Of a stretch of DNA of 9,064 nucleotides, positions 1 through 6,564 are shown in pieces. The translations under genes were made by a program, and so were the position numbers. The notes beneath the pieces were generated by a model. The model ran no database searches and was not told the origin of the DNA. It saw only the letters and a program-made list of their open reading frames with translations. Position 1 is the first letter of the stretch. The number at the start of each line of letters is the position of its first letter. Source of the DNA: Cyanobacteria bacterium UBA8156 (GTDB lineage: Bacteria > Cyanobacteriota > Cyanobacteriia > Pseudanabaenales > Pseudanabaenaceae); the NCBI GenBank assembly GCA_003456125.1, contig DMPD01000031.1, positions 1-9,064 on the forward strand, read 5' to 3'.

Positions 1-1686
1 TTGCTTCTCGATGGTGATGTCTCGCACCGACAGCACCGCCCCCATATAGGATGGCCCCGCCGGCGTATCCATGCAAATGGCACTCACCACCGCCTTGCCG
101 ATCCCCTCCTCCCCGATCGCCATCTCCGCCGTATACACATGGCTGGGGTTGGCCCGACAACTGACAATCAAATCCGCGACATGACTGGGGAACACCGCCA
201 GCGCGGTTTGACCCTCTACCGTGGCGCGCGATCGCCCCAGCATTTTGGCCAGCGCCGGATTGATTTGCAACAGGCGATCGTCCACCGAAATCACTGCCAA
301 ACCATCCGCCAGGTTGTCCAACACCGCCTGCAGTTCACCGGTGCGCTGGGCGACCCGCTGTTCCAGGGTGCGGTTGTACTCCGCCAACTCATCCCGCGAT
401 CGCCCCAGTTGTACCGTCATCCGGTTGAACGTCACCGCCAACAGGGCCATTTCGCGGGTAGGGGCCGCCTCCACCACCCGAATGGTTAGATCCCCGTCCG
501 CCACCTTCACAGCAGCCCCCGTGAGGGCGGCCAGGGGTCGGCCCACAATCCGATCGGCAAGCGCCACCACCGCCACCGCCGCCAACGGCACAAAGCCGCC
601 CACCAACGCCAACAACAGCCGATTGTTGCGATCGATATTGACGAGGTAATTGGCTTCGGGAATGATGGTACCCACCACCCAATCCAACTTGCCCAAGGGA
701 CTCAACGACAAAAAATACCGGGTGCCCGTTTCCGGATTGCGGTACACAAACCGATGGCGCTGGCCGAGGTCTAAACTCATCGTGGCTAGCGCTTGGCGGG
801 CCGGCGCCAGCAAGGGGTTGGTGGTTTCCCGCAAGGGCCGCAGTTGGGGCCGATCCTGTCCAGGCTGCTGGAAAGGAGACCCCTCCGCGGGGTCGAGGGA
901 AGCGATCAAGTCCTGTTTTCGGTTGATGATGAATACCCCCAACCGGCGATCGCGGTTTTGGCGCGCCAGGTACTGAGAAATTCGGGACAGTTCAAACCCC
1001 ACCCCAATTATCCCTAGCAGCTTGCCATCCTTGATCAACGTCACGTTGGAATCAACGCCGGGGGTATTGGTCGATCGATACACGTACACCGTCCAAGCCG
1101 GCTGACCAGGGGTTTTGACCGCATCTTGGTACCAAGGGCGCAACGGGGCGTACCAACCCGGTTCCGGGATTTGCTGGGTGTCAATCTTTTGCAACGTGTT
1201 CCCCACGGGCCGGTACACATCAGTGGTCTTGATGGTGGTTTGGCGATCGGCAAACCAGCGCCGAAAATGCAGGTTGAACAGCGCTTCTTCCCCATCCGAC
1301 CCAAACACCCGCTGGGCCCCGATATAATCGCCATTGGGATAGGCAAACTGCACAAACGTAAAGTTGGGATTGGCCCGCAGCAAACTCAAGAAAAAGGCTT
1401 CCCGTTGGGCTCCCCCCGCTGCCAAATCCACCAAGCCCTCGGTGACGGCTAGCTGGATCACCTTCTGGGTGGTGGCCACATTGTCAAACAATCGGGTGAC
1501 CTCTTGGGCCGTATTCCGCTCGATTTCTTCGTTGACCTGGGCCACCACCTCGTTGATGTTGCGGCGGGAAGTCAGGGCCCAAGGCACATACACAATCGCC
1601 GCCGTCAGTCCAATCGAACAAAAAGCAATCCCCGCTAACAACATGCGCACGCCCAGCGGAGAAGCAGAAGGAAGTTTGGCGGTCAT
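1..1686 (-). CDS. Cache-HAMP-PAS membrane sensor protein (partial, C-terminus outside window)
   Basis: The minus-strand frame is open from ATG 1686-1684 to the left edge: 562 residues, no stop. Domains in order: TM segment about residues 13-36; a periplasmic double-Cache region about 45-345, with the R-P-W-Y core at 183-186; TM about 355-377; HAMP about 378-433, with the typical FNRM at 420-423; a short coiled-coil linker; PAS from about 450 (LQAVLDNLADGLAVIS) to the edge, ending in VRDITIEKQ at 554-562. Such proteins sense a periplasmic ligand and signal inward. The output domain lies outside the window; histidine kinase, cyclase, PP2C-type phosphatase and GGDEF are all possible. The VRDIT-E linker often precedes a histidine kinase or cyclase in cyanobacteria, but that is inference. 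No convincing Shine-Dalgarno lies close to the ATG. The gene diverges from the binding-protein/transporter operon, so it may sense the same or a related solute. Confidence 0.9.
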   Translation of the reverse strand, partial: MTAKLPSASPLGVRMLLAGIAFCSIGLTAAIVYVPWALTSRRNINEVVAQVNEEIERNTAQEVTRLFDNVATTQKVIQLAVTEGLVDLAAGGAQREAFFLSLLRANPNFTFVQFAYPNGDYIGAQRVFGSDGEEALFNLHFRRWFADRQTTIKTTDVYRPVGNTLQKIDTQQIPEPGWYAPLRPWYQDAVKTPGQPAWTVYVYRSTNTPGVDSNVTLIKDGKLLGIIGVGFELSRISQYLARQNRDRRLGVFIINRKQDLIASLDPAEGSPFQQPGQDRPQLRPLRETTNPLLAPARQALATMSLDLGQRHRFVYRNPETGTRYFLSLSPLGKLDWVVGTIIPEANYLVNIDRNNRLLLALVGGFVPLAAVAVVALADRIVGRPLAALTGAAVKVADGDLTIRVVEAAPTREMALLAVTFNRMTVQLGRSRDELAEYNRTLEQRVAQRTGELQAVLDNLADGLAVISVDDRLLQINPALAKMLGRSRATVEGQTALAVFPSHVADLIVSCRANPSHVYTAEMAIGEEGIGKAVVSAICMDTPAGPSYMGAVLSVRDITIEKQ

Positions 1687-1749
1687 GGCAAACGTTGGCA
1701 ACCGGCTCCCGCATTCTAACGTTGCCGTCGGCGGAAATGGTACCGGTTT

Positions 1750-1778
1750 ACCGTAGAATAAATAAAATTCTCCGTCAA
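1750..1778 (-). promoter_or_regulatory. Possible promoter of the Cache sensor gene
   Basis: On the minus strand, TTGACG (1778-1773) resembles a -35 box. It is followed after 17 bases by TACGGT (1755-1750), a weak -10. A start near 1743 would give a leader of about 55 bases. The element lies in the 102-base, locally AT-rich gap (1687-1788) between the two divergent transcription units. On the plus strand the same gap has only -10-like hexamers (TAGAAT 1754-1759, TAAAAT 1763-1768) without a good -35, so the promoter of the binding-protein operon cannot be placed. Confidence 0.3.
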
Positions 1779-1788
1779 AATACCGCGC

Positions 1789-2862
1789 ATGACCTCCGGG
1801 GGGAAACAAACGAGGCCGCAAGCCGCTCGAAAAGGGGCACTCGCTACCCAGCCAGGCCGCCATCAATCGCTGCTGCTGGGCTTGCTGCTGGGCTTGGGGC
1901 TGTTGGCCGCCCTGATCTGGAACCATCCTTATCCTTCGGTCGCCAAGTCGGTCGCCAAATCGGTGGCCAAGATGGATACCGCTGTCGCAACGGCGGCGGC
2001 GGTGCCCAAGACCACCGCTCGAGCCGATCTCGCCCGCATTCGGTTCCCGGTGAGCGAACTGTCTCGCCTATCGCCGGATCAACTAGCAGGCATGGCCCCC
2101 GATATGCGGCGGGTGGTGGAGCGAGGGGAACTACGGATCGCGATTTTGGGTCGCGAAAATCCCCCATTCTTCTCGCTGGCCGCCGATGGGGGGTTGCAGG
2201 GCATCGATGTGGATATTGGGCGGGAGCTTGCCGAAGCGTTGGGGGTTGCCGCCGTCTTTGATCGCTCGGCCCAGACGTTTAACGAGGTGGTGCAGTTGGT
2301 GGAAACCCGTCAGGCAGACATTGCCCTGTCGAAGCTCAGCGTCAGCATGAACCGGGCGAAGCGGGTACGTTTTTCGCGGCCCTATGTCCAAATGCGGCGG
2401 GGGCTGCTGGTGCATCGGCTACAGTTGGCGCGGTTGACCGGTAGCAACAATCCCATCGACACCATCAAAGCCTTCCAAGGCAAGTTGGGCGCGATTCAAG
2501 GCACCCAGTACGCGCTGATCTTTGCCAAAAAGATGTTCCCCAAAGCTGAGGTGGTCACGTTTCCCGACTGGGAAGCCACCATTACTGCGTTGAAGAAGGG
2601 CGAAATTTTGGGGGCTTTCCGGGATGAACTCGAGGTTAAAAAAGTGTTGCTCAAGCAACCGGATGCTTCGTTGATTGTGCAATCGGTGGCGTTTACCGAT
2701 ACCCAGGACTTGCTGGCGGCGGTTTTGCATTGGGAAGACACCCATTTGCTGTCGGCAGTGAATCAGTTTCTGGATTATGACCAAGTCCGGTTTTCGGTGG
2801 ACGAGGTCATCCGCACCTATCCCCAAGCCTTTGAAAGCGAAAAACAGGAGAAGGCCCCATGA
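1789..2862 (+). CDS. Membrane-anchored family 3 solute-binding protein (amino-acid type)
   Basis: 357 residues. A basic N-terminus is followed by one hydrophobic segment (about 27-44) with no lipobox cysteine and no clear cleavage site, so the protein is probably tethered with its C-terminus in the periplasm. A linker (about 45-105) containing three VAKS-type repeats leads to an SBP family 3 domain (about 113-345). Recognisable family blocks are LRIAILGRENPPFFS (115-129), GIDVDIGRELAEALG (138-152), ADIALSKLSVSMNRAKRVRFSRPY (176-199) and the GAIQGTQ block (234-240). R189 aligns with the arginine that holds the ligand alpha-carboxylate in HisJ/GlnH-type proteins. D279 in GAFRDELEV aligns with the aspartate that holds the amino group. 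An amino-acid ligand is therefore likely (inference). No Shine-Dalgarno precedes the ATG, but the next in-frame ATG (residue 62) would remove the anchor. The stop overlaps the start of the transporter gene, so the two are probably translationally coupled and work together. Confidence 0.9.
   Translation: MTSGGKQTRPQAARKGALATQPGRHQSLLLGLLLGLGLLAALIWNHPYPSVAKSVAKSVAKMDTAVATAAAVPKTTARADLARIRFPVSELSRLSPDQLAGMAPDMRRVVERGELRIAILGRENPPFFSLAADGGLQGIDVDIGRELAEALGVAAVFDRSAQTFNEVVQLVETRQADIALSKLSVSMNRAKRVRFSRPYVQMRRGLLVHRLQLARLTGSNNPIDTIKAFQGKLGAIQGTQYALIFAKKMFPKAEVVTFPDWEATITALKKGEILGAFRDELEVKKVLLKQPDASLIVQSVAFTDTQDLLAAVLHWEDTHLLSAVNQFLDYDQVRFSVDEVIRTYPQAFESEKQEKAP
1936..1971 (+). repeat. Three tandem 12-base in-frame repeats (SVAK linker)
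   Basis: Three codon-aligned copies of TCGGTCGCCAAG, the second and third each carrying small changes, encode Ser-Val-Ala-Lys three times just after the membrane anchor of the solute-binding protein. A flexible, lysine-bearing spacer between membrane and binding domain is the likely role. Copy number could vary by slippage between strains. Confidence 0.85.
2846..2850 (+). promoter_or_regulatory. Shine-Dalgarno of the transporter gene
   Basis: AGGAG lies 8 bases before ATG 2859, inside the last codons of the solute-binding protein gene. It supports this start and the ATGA coupled arrangement. Confidence 0.75.
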
Positions 2863-4502
2863 CGGCGATCGTCCAATGGTCGGGAAGCAATTGGGGGCAA
2901 ACGGTCGTTGCGGTGCTGAAAAGTCCGTGGACGGTGCTGGCTAGCATTGGTTTGGGGGTGTATTTGGGGATTGGGCACCCCCAGGCGGCGACGGGCTTTG
3001 CCATGGTGGGGCAGTTATACCTATCGTTGTTGCGGATGTGTGTGCTGCCGATCTTGCTCTCGGCCATTGTGATGAGCATTGGTCGGTTGGTGGGTTCCAG
3101 CGATGCTTCGCAAGCCCTTCGCCGGATTACCGGTGCCTTTTTGGTGGGGATGATTTTGGCGGCGCTGGTGGGCATGGTGGTCGCCCTGGTGTTGGGGCCG
3201 GGCCGCAGTTTGGATCGGGCGACCCTGCAAAAATTGGGGGTGTTGGTGAATGCTTCGGGCATTGACCTGGAATTTGCCCTCAACCAGCCCACGCCTCCCC
3301 CGCCGGCTCCCCCCAGCCTCACCAGCTTCCTCACCCGGCTCATTCCTGACAACATTTTTTCTTCGTTAACCAACGGCGATACCCTGCAGGTGTTGTTTTT
3401 CTGCATTGTGTTTGGCCTGACGTTGGGGGCGGTCAAAAGCCGCCAAGCGACTACGGCGGATGCGGTGTTTGATTTGTTGGAGGTGCTGTACAAATCCTTC
3501 AACCAGTTGATTGGCTGGCTGACGTTGGCTTTGCCGATCGCCCTGTGCAGTTTGTTGGCGGCCCAGATTGCCAAGGCGGGCATTGATCTGGTGTTGACCA
3601 TGGTGAACTTTTTGCTGTGTACGATCGCGGTGTATGCGTTCCTGTATGGGGTGAGCACCCTGGTGATTTGGCGGCGGGCCCGATGTACCCTGCCGGCAAC
3701 GTTGCAGGTGGTATCGGGGCCGACGGTCTTGGCCTTGGCGACGGCGAATGCGCTGGCTTGTCTGCCGGCGGCGATCGGGGCGATGACGGAGTTGCGCTTT
3801 GTGCGCCAAACCACGGATTTGGTGATCCCCCTCGGCGTGACGCTGGGCCGGTTTGGGCAAATCGCCTATTTTGCGTTGGCGACGGTGTTTGTAGCCCAGC
3901 TCTACCAAATGAGTTTGGGGTTGGGGCAATTGGCGATGGTGGGGGTAGGCTCGATTTTGGCCGGGTTGGCCAGCTCTGGGGCGACCGGGCTGGTTACCCT
4001 CTCCACCTTGGGGGTGGTGTTGCAGCCGTTGGGGTTGCCCCTGGAAGCGGTGTTGGCGTTGTTTGTGGCGATCGATGCGCTGGTGGATCCGATGCGTACC
4101 CTGTGTACGTTGCACGGGGGGATGGCGGCGACGGCGGCGGTGGCGGAGCGAGACCTACCTCCCCAAAACTTGGCGGAACGGGTAGAGGCGCTGGGGATGG
4201 TGGCATTGGCCGCTCCCTGGGAGGCGGATGATTTGGTGTGCACGGTCGATCGCCTCTTGGCCGCCAGGGACTCGAAGGTGGTGTTGGTGGCGTGCCAACA
4301 GGTGTTTGAGTCGGGGGCGATCGCCGATTTGTTGCAGTCCCAGGGCATAGCGGTAGAGCGGGCGATCGGGGTCGAGTCGTTGCGCGCCAAGCTCCGGGAA
4401 ATGCCCCCAGGTTTGATTGTGGCTACCGCTGACTTGGTGGAAACCTGTGCGTCTGTGATGACGTTGGCATCTTCCCATCAATTTCTTATCCTGCTGCCTT
4501 AG
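2859..4502 (+). CDS. SLC1/DAACS (SDF family) transporter homologue with unusual core and extra C-terminal domain
   Basis: 547 residues against about 420-440 for typical bacterial GltP/DctA proteins. The SDF fold is recognisable along residues 20-430: LLRMCVLPILLSAIVMS (57-73), NGDTLQVLFFCIVFGLTLG (172-190), LTLALPIALCSLLAAQIA (221-238), a HP2-like glycine/serine stretch (369-377), and the TM8 signature with D406, D410, R413 and T414. Key family residues are missing. The HP1 serine-rich loop is replaced by TANALACLP (295-303). The TM7 NMDGT motif reads G330-R-F-G-Q334. The TM8 Asn and Asp that bind cation in GltPh (N401, D405) align with T417 and G421. A proline-rich TPPPPAPP stretch (145-152) interrupts a loop. 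Residues about 445-547 form an added domain with alternating predicted strands and helices, for which I recognise no family. SDF proteins normally act alone as Na+ or H+ symporters; this one is cotranscribed with a periplasmic binding protein. Its substrate and coupling are unknown, and a sensor/receptor role is possible. Confidence 0.88.
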   Translation: MTAIVQWSGSNWGQTVVAVLKSPWTVLASIGLGVYLGIGHPQAATGFAMVGQLYLSLLRMCVLPILLSAIVMSIGRLVGSSDASQALRRITGAFLVGMILAALVGMVVALVLGPGRSLDRATLQKLGVLVNASGIDLEFALNQPTPPPPAPPSLTSFLTRLIPDNIFSSLTNGDTLQVLFFCIVFGLTLGAVKSRQATTADAVFDLLEVLYKSFNQLIGWLTLALPIALCSLLAAQIAKAGIDLVLTMVNFLLCTIAVYAFLYGVSTLVIWRRARCTLPATLQVVSGPTVLALATANALACLPAAIGAMTELRFVRQTTDLVIPLGVTLGRFGQIAYFALATVFVAQLYQMSLGLGQLAMVGVGSILAGLASSGATGLVTLSTLGVVLQPLGLPLEAVLALFVAIDALVDPMRTLCTLHGGMAATAAVAERDLPPQNLAERVEALGMVALAAPWEADDLVCTVDRLLAARDSKVVLVACQQVFESGAIADLLQSQGIAVERAIGVESLRAKLREMPPGLIVATADLVETCASVMTLASSHQFLILLP

Positions 4503-4618
4503 GGGCGAGGGATGCTGGGGTCAGACGTGGTGCATTGGCCAGGCACCCCATGGCTCCTTGGCGCGAGCGTCCGATGAAAGGCCGTACAATCAAGGTGCTC
4601 GCAACCTGAGGAATGCTT
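4503..4618 (+). promoter_or_regulatory. Intergenic region with candidate promoter and RBS of the TPR gene
   Basis: A short inverted repeat GGTGC/GCACC (4529-4533 and 4543-4547) has no T-tract, so I do not call it a terminator. TACAAT (4584-4589) is a good -10 hexamer, but no convincing -35 lies at the right distance; TTGGCG at 4558 is 20 bases upstream. GAGGA (4608-4612) is a Shine-Dalgarno placed 6 bases before ATG 4619. Confidence 0.4.
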
Positions 4619-5482
4619 ATGGCCCGCAGGGAGATGGCGTGGCTAATGGTGAGCGGTTTGCTGCTGGTGGGAAGGCCCGGATTTAGCCAGCCGCCGCGCG
4701 AAAACGCCGAACAATTGTTGGTACGGGGCACAGCCCACATTCGTTTGGGCAATTTTCAAGAAGCGATCTTGGCTTTTCAAGCGGCGATCGCCCAAAACCC
4801 CCAACTCACGGCCGCCCATTACAACCTGGGCTTGGCGTTGGCCCAGAGCAACCGACCGGCGGAAGCCCGGCAGTCGTTCCAGCGGGCGATCGCCCAAAAT
4901 CCGCGATTTGCTTTGGCCCATAGCAATTTGGGAGCGACGTACCTCCAACAAAAACAACCCCAAGCGGCGTTGCCCCACCTCCGCCAAGCCCTGGCGATCG
5001 ACCCCCGGCTGGCGGTAGCCCATTACAATTTGGGTCTGGCTCTCACCGAAACCAAAGATATTCCGGGGGCGATCGCGGCTCTCCAACAGGCGGAAAAATT
5101 AGACCCCACAACGGCCCAAACGCCCTACCATTTGGGTCTTTTGGTGCAGCAACAGGGAGACCTCAACGGGGCGATCGCCCTCTACCGCCAAGCCCTGGTT
5201 CGCAATGCCAGCTACCCGGAGGCGCGGTTTAATTTGGGGGCTGCTCTTTTCCTGCAGGGTAACCTCGCCGAAGCCCAAGAAAACCTGCAAATTGCCACCC
5301 AACTGCGCCGCGAATACGCCAATGCCTACTACGTGCTGGGGAAGGTCTATGCCGCCCAAGCCCGTACCCGCGAAGCCATCGATGCTTTTCTGCAAGCCCG
5401 CACCTACTTCCGCAAACAAAACCAATTGGATTGGGCCCAAGCCAGCGATCGTCAACGGCAACTGCTCTCTTCTCCACGCTAG
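4619..5482 (+). CDS. Exported TPR-repeat protein
   Basis: 287 residues from ATG 4619. I prefer this start to ATG 4613 because GAGGA at 4608-4612 is well spaced only for 4619. The N-terminus (MARREMAWLMVSGLLLVG, then PGFSQ) looks like a Sec signal peptide or membrane anchor. The rest is about seven consecutive 34-residue TPR units, each with the L-G and A-...-P pattern: the first starts near AEQLLVRGTAHIRLGNF and the last ends near EAIDAFLQARTYF. TPR superhelices mediate protein-protein contacts; the location would be periplasm, lumen or outer side of the membrane. No catalytic domain is visible and the partner cannot be inferred. Five of its codon stretches for A-I-A contain the HIP1 octamer or a close variant. 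It appears to be a single-gene unit, facing the psaFJ operon tail to tail. Confidence 0.88.
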   Translation: MARREMAWLMVSGLLLVGRPGFSQPPRENAEQLLVRGTAHIRLGNFQEAILAFQAAIAQNPQLTAAHYNLGLALAQSNRPAEARQSFQRAIAQNPRFALAHSNLGATYLQQKQPQAALPHLRQALAIDPRLAVAHYNLGLALTETKDIPGAIAALQQAEKLDPTTAQTPYHLGLLVQQQGDLNGAIALYRQALVRNASYPEARFNLGAALFLQGNLAEAQENLQIATQLRREYANAYYVLGKVYAAQARTREAIDAFLQARTYFRKQNQLDWAQASDRQRQLLSSPR

Positions 5483-5586
5483 GTTGGGTCGCCGGGCTAC
5501 CCCTCAAACCGGATACACAGCCTCTCTCCGTGCCTGAGCGAGGGCTTGGGGGTGAGGACGCTCGCCATAAGGAGGCACGGGCCAAC
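5483..5586. repeat. Intergenic region with nested inverted repeat
   Basis: CCGTGCCT (5528-5535) pairs with AGGCACGG (5573-5580), an 8-bp perfect stem. Inside it, GAGCG (5536-5540) pairs with CGCTC (5559-5563), leaving a purine-rich loop. No T-tract follows, so it is not a typical terminator. The G-rich wording (gagggcttgggggtgagg) resembles dispersed intergenic repeats common in cyanobacterial genomes, but I cannot check copy number here. Confidence 0.45.
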
Positions 5587-5610
5587 AAAAAGGGGGAGAA
5601 GTTCTCCCCC
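5587..5610 (-). terminator. Intrinsic terminator of the psaF-psaJ operon
   Basis: On the minus strand GGGGGAG (5610-5604) pairs with CTCCCCC (5598-5592) around a five-base loop. The stem is followed at once by five T residues (complement of 5591-5587). It starts about 20 bases after the psaJ stop. On the plus strand the hairpin is not followed directly by T residues, so it terminates the TPR-gene transcript less well, if at all. Confidence 0.85.
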
Positions 5611-5630
5611 CAACAGAAATTTGGCAATTT

Positions 5631-5756
5631 TTAGAGCGGGAACACCAACATGTCCGGTATAAAGCGGTTGAATTCAATCAGCAGACCGGCGGTGAAGACG
5701 GCCAAGGCGGTGGCCAAGACCGGGGCGGTCGAAAGGTATTTCAAGAGGTTTTCCAT
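5631..5756 (-). CDS. psaJ: Photosystem I reaction centre subunit IX (PsaJ)
   Basis: 41 residues, the usual PsaJ size. The sequence starts [20 protein letters not shown], has a single TM helix (about 11-28), then [14 protein letters not shown], the conserved PsaJ tail. PsaJ is a small thylakoid subunit at the edge of photosystem I. It contacts PsaF, helps keep it in place and contributes to binding peripheral chlorophylls. It lies 31 bases after psaF on the same strand and shares its promoter and the terminator downstream. ATG 5756-5754 is the only start that gives the family N-terminus; no Shine-Dalgarno is visible. Confidence 0.97.
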   Translation of the reverse strand: MENLLKYLSTAPVLATALAVFTAGLLIEFNRFIPDMLVFPL

Positions 5757-5787
5757 GGTGTTTGGGTACTGTTTGGGGTTTGTAAAA

Positions 5788-6372
5788 CTAGCGCGGAGAT
5801 ACGGTGACTTCGTTTTCGCTGGCCAAGAGCTGACCGCCGGTAAATTCGCCGAGGGCCAATACCGGCCACAGGGCCGCCCCCAACATGCACCCGAAGGCCG
5901 CCGGGACATCGATCACGATTTCTTTGGCGGTGGCGCTGCCCTCACCCTGGGCGATCGCCCGTAGGTAGCTGCGACCGGCCCAGCCGATCCAACCGGCGAT
6001 GTACAGGAACAACACGCTCGGAATCAAAAATTCACCGGCCCGATCCAACCGCCCATCGGTGATCAGGTGGGGCAAGCCCTCTTCGCCGCACAACAGACCC
6101 GAAGCCGCGTATTTGGCCGCCCGTTCTTTGGTGGCGGCAATTTTGCCTTCCAGGTATTGGGCCGGGCCGCTGCCGGGGGCGAAGGTCGCCAACCGGGTTT
6201 GATAGCCGTCGATTTCATTGGCGATGCGCTCTTGGAACGCCGCCGATTCACCGCAGGGGGTTAATACATTAAAGGCAAATTCGGCACGGGCGGGGGCAAC
6301 CCCTACCCCTACCCACAGCAGGGCCACCAGCACGATGCCGGCAAGACCCCGCAACCATCCAGGCTTTTGCAT
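5788..6372 (-). CDS. psaF: Photosystem I subunit III (PsaF), long lumenal form
   Basis: 194-residue precursor from ATG 6372-6370. This start gives a normal signal peptide ([20 protein letters not shown], ending APARA at 26-30) directly before the mature [10 protein letters not shown]. An upstream in-frame ATG at 6522 would add 50 residues with no PsaF character. Conserved PsaF blocks: [43 protein letters not shown] (the TM hairpin region), [20 protein letters not shown], and the C-terminal ENEVTVSPR. The two conserved cysteines of the lumenal domain are present. The stretch between them is 54 residues, against about 34 in the cyanobacterial PsaF proteins I remember. PsaF is a photosystem I subunit with a lumenal domain; in algae and plants that domain docks plastocyanin or cytochrome c6. 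It is cotranscribed with psaJ. Confidence 0.97.
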   Translation of the reverse strand: MQKPGWLRGLAGIVLVALLWVGVGVAPARAEFAFNVLTPCGESAAFQERIANEIDGYQTRLATFAPGSGPAQYLEGKIAATKERAAKYAASGLLCGEEGLPHLITDGRLDRAGEFLIPSVLFLYIAGWIGWAGRSYLRAIAQGEGSATAKEIVIDVPAAFGCMLGAALWPVLALGEFTGGQLLASENEVTVSPR

Positions 6373-6415
6373 AGGATTTCCAGATAAAGAATGTAGGACA
6401 GGAACTCGGCCTCCG

Positions 6416-6445
6416 ATTCTAGTACCGGGCGATCGCCCCGGTAAA
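6416..6445 (-). promoter_or_regulatory. Candidate psaF promoter with HIP1 palindrome in the spacer
   Basis: On the minus strand TTTACC (6445-6440) and TAGAAT (6421-6416) are separated by 18 bases. A start near 6409 would give a leader of about 37 bases. The spacer contains the 12-base palindrome GGGCGATCGCCC, and with one bulged base the symmetry extends into both boxes. A second TTTACA (6466-6461) lies 21 bases further upstream. The two TTTAC elements recall half-sites of the HLR1 box bound by RpaB at photosystem I gene promoters, but the 21-base phase is not the standard spacing. Confidence 0.4.
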
Positions 6446-6564
6446 GCAATCTTCATAACCTGTAAATTTCCGCAATCTCTGGCCCCTTGTCTTAAAATTT
6501 GAGAACGATAATCACTGTACAACCCAGGCCGCGATCGCCCGGTGTTTGGGCGGCTAGATGACCC

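Noticed and set aside
1..489. Plus-strand open frame at the left edge
   Set aside because: It is antisense to the HAMP-PAS part of the sensor gene, whose frame is open for 562 codons with ordered domains; the product is His/Arg-rich without motifs.
2807..3814. 335-codon open frame on the minus strand
   Set aside because: It is antisense to the transporter, which has strong SDF-family motifs; the antisense product has no recognisable feature.
4516..4550. Possible terminator after the transporter gene (TGGGG ... CCCCA and GGTGC ... GCACC)
   Set aside because: The stems are short or far apart and no T-tract follows.
6373..6522. Upstream start for psaF adding 50 residues
   Set aside because: The extra residues cover the candidate promoter and the HIP1 palindrome, have no PsaF similarity, and would bury the signal peptide.
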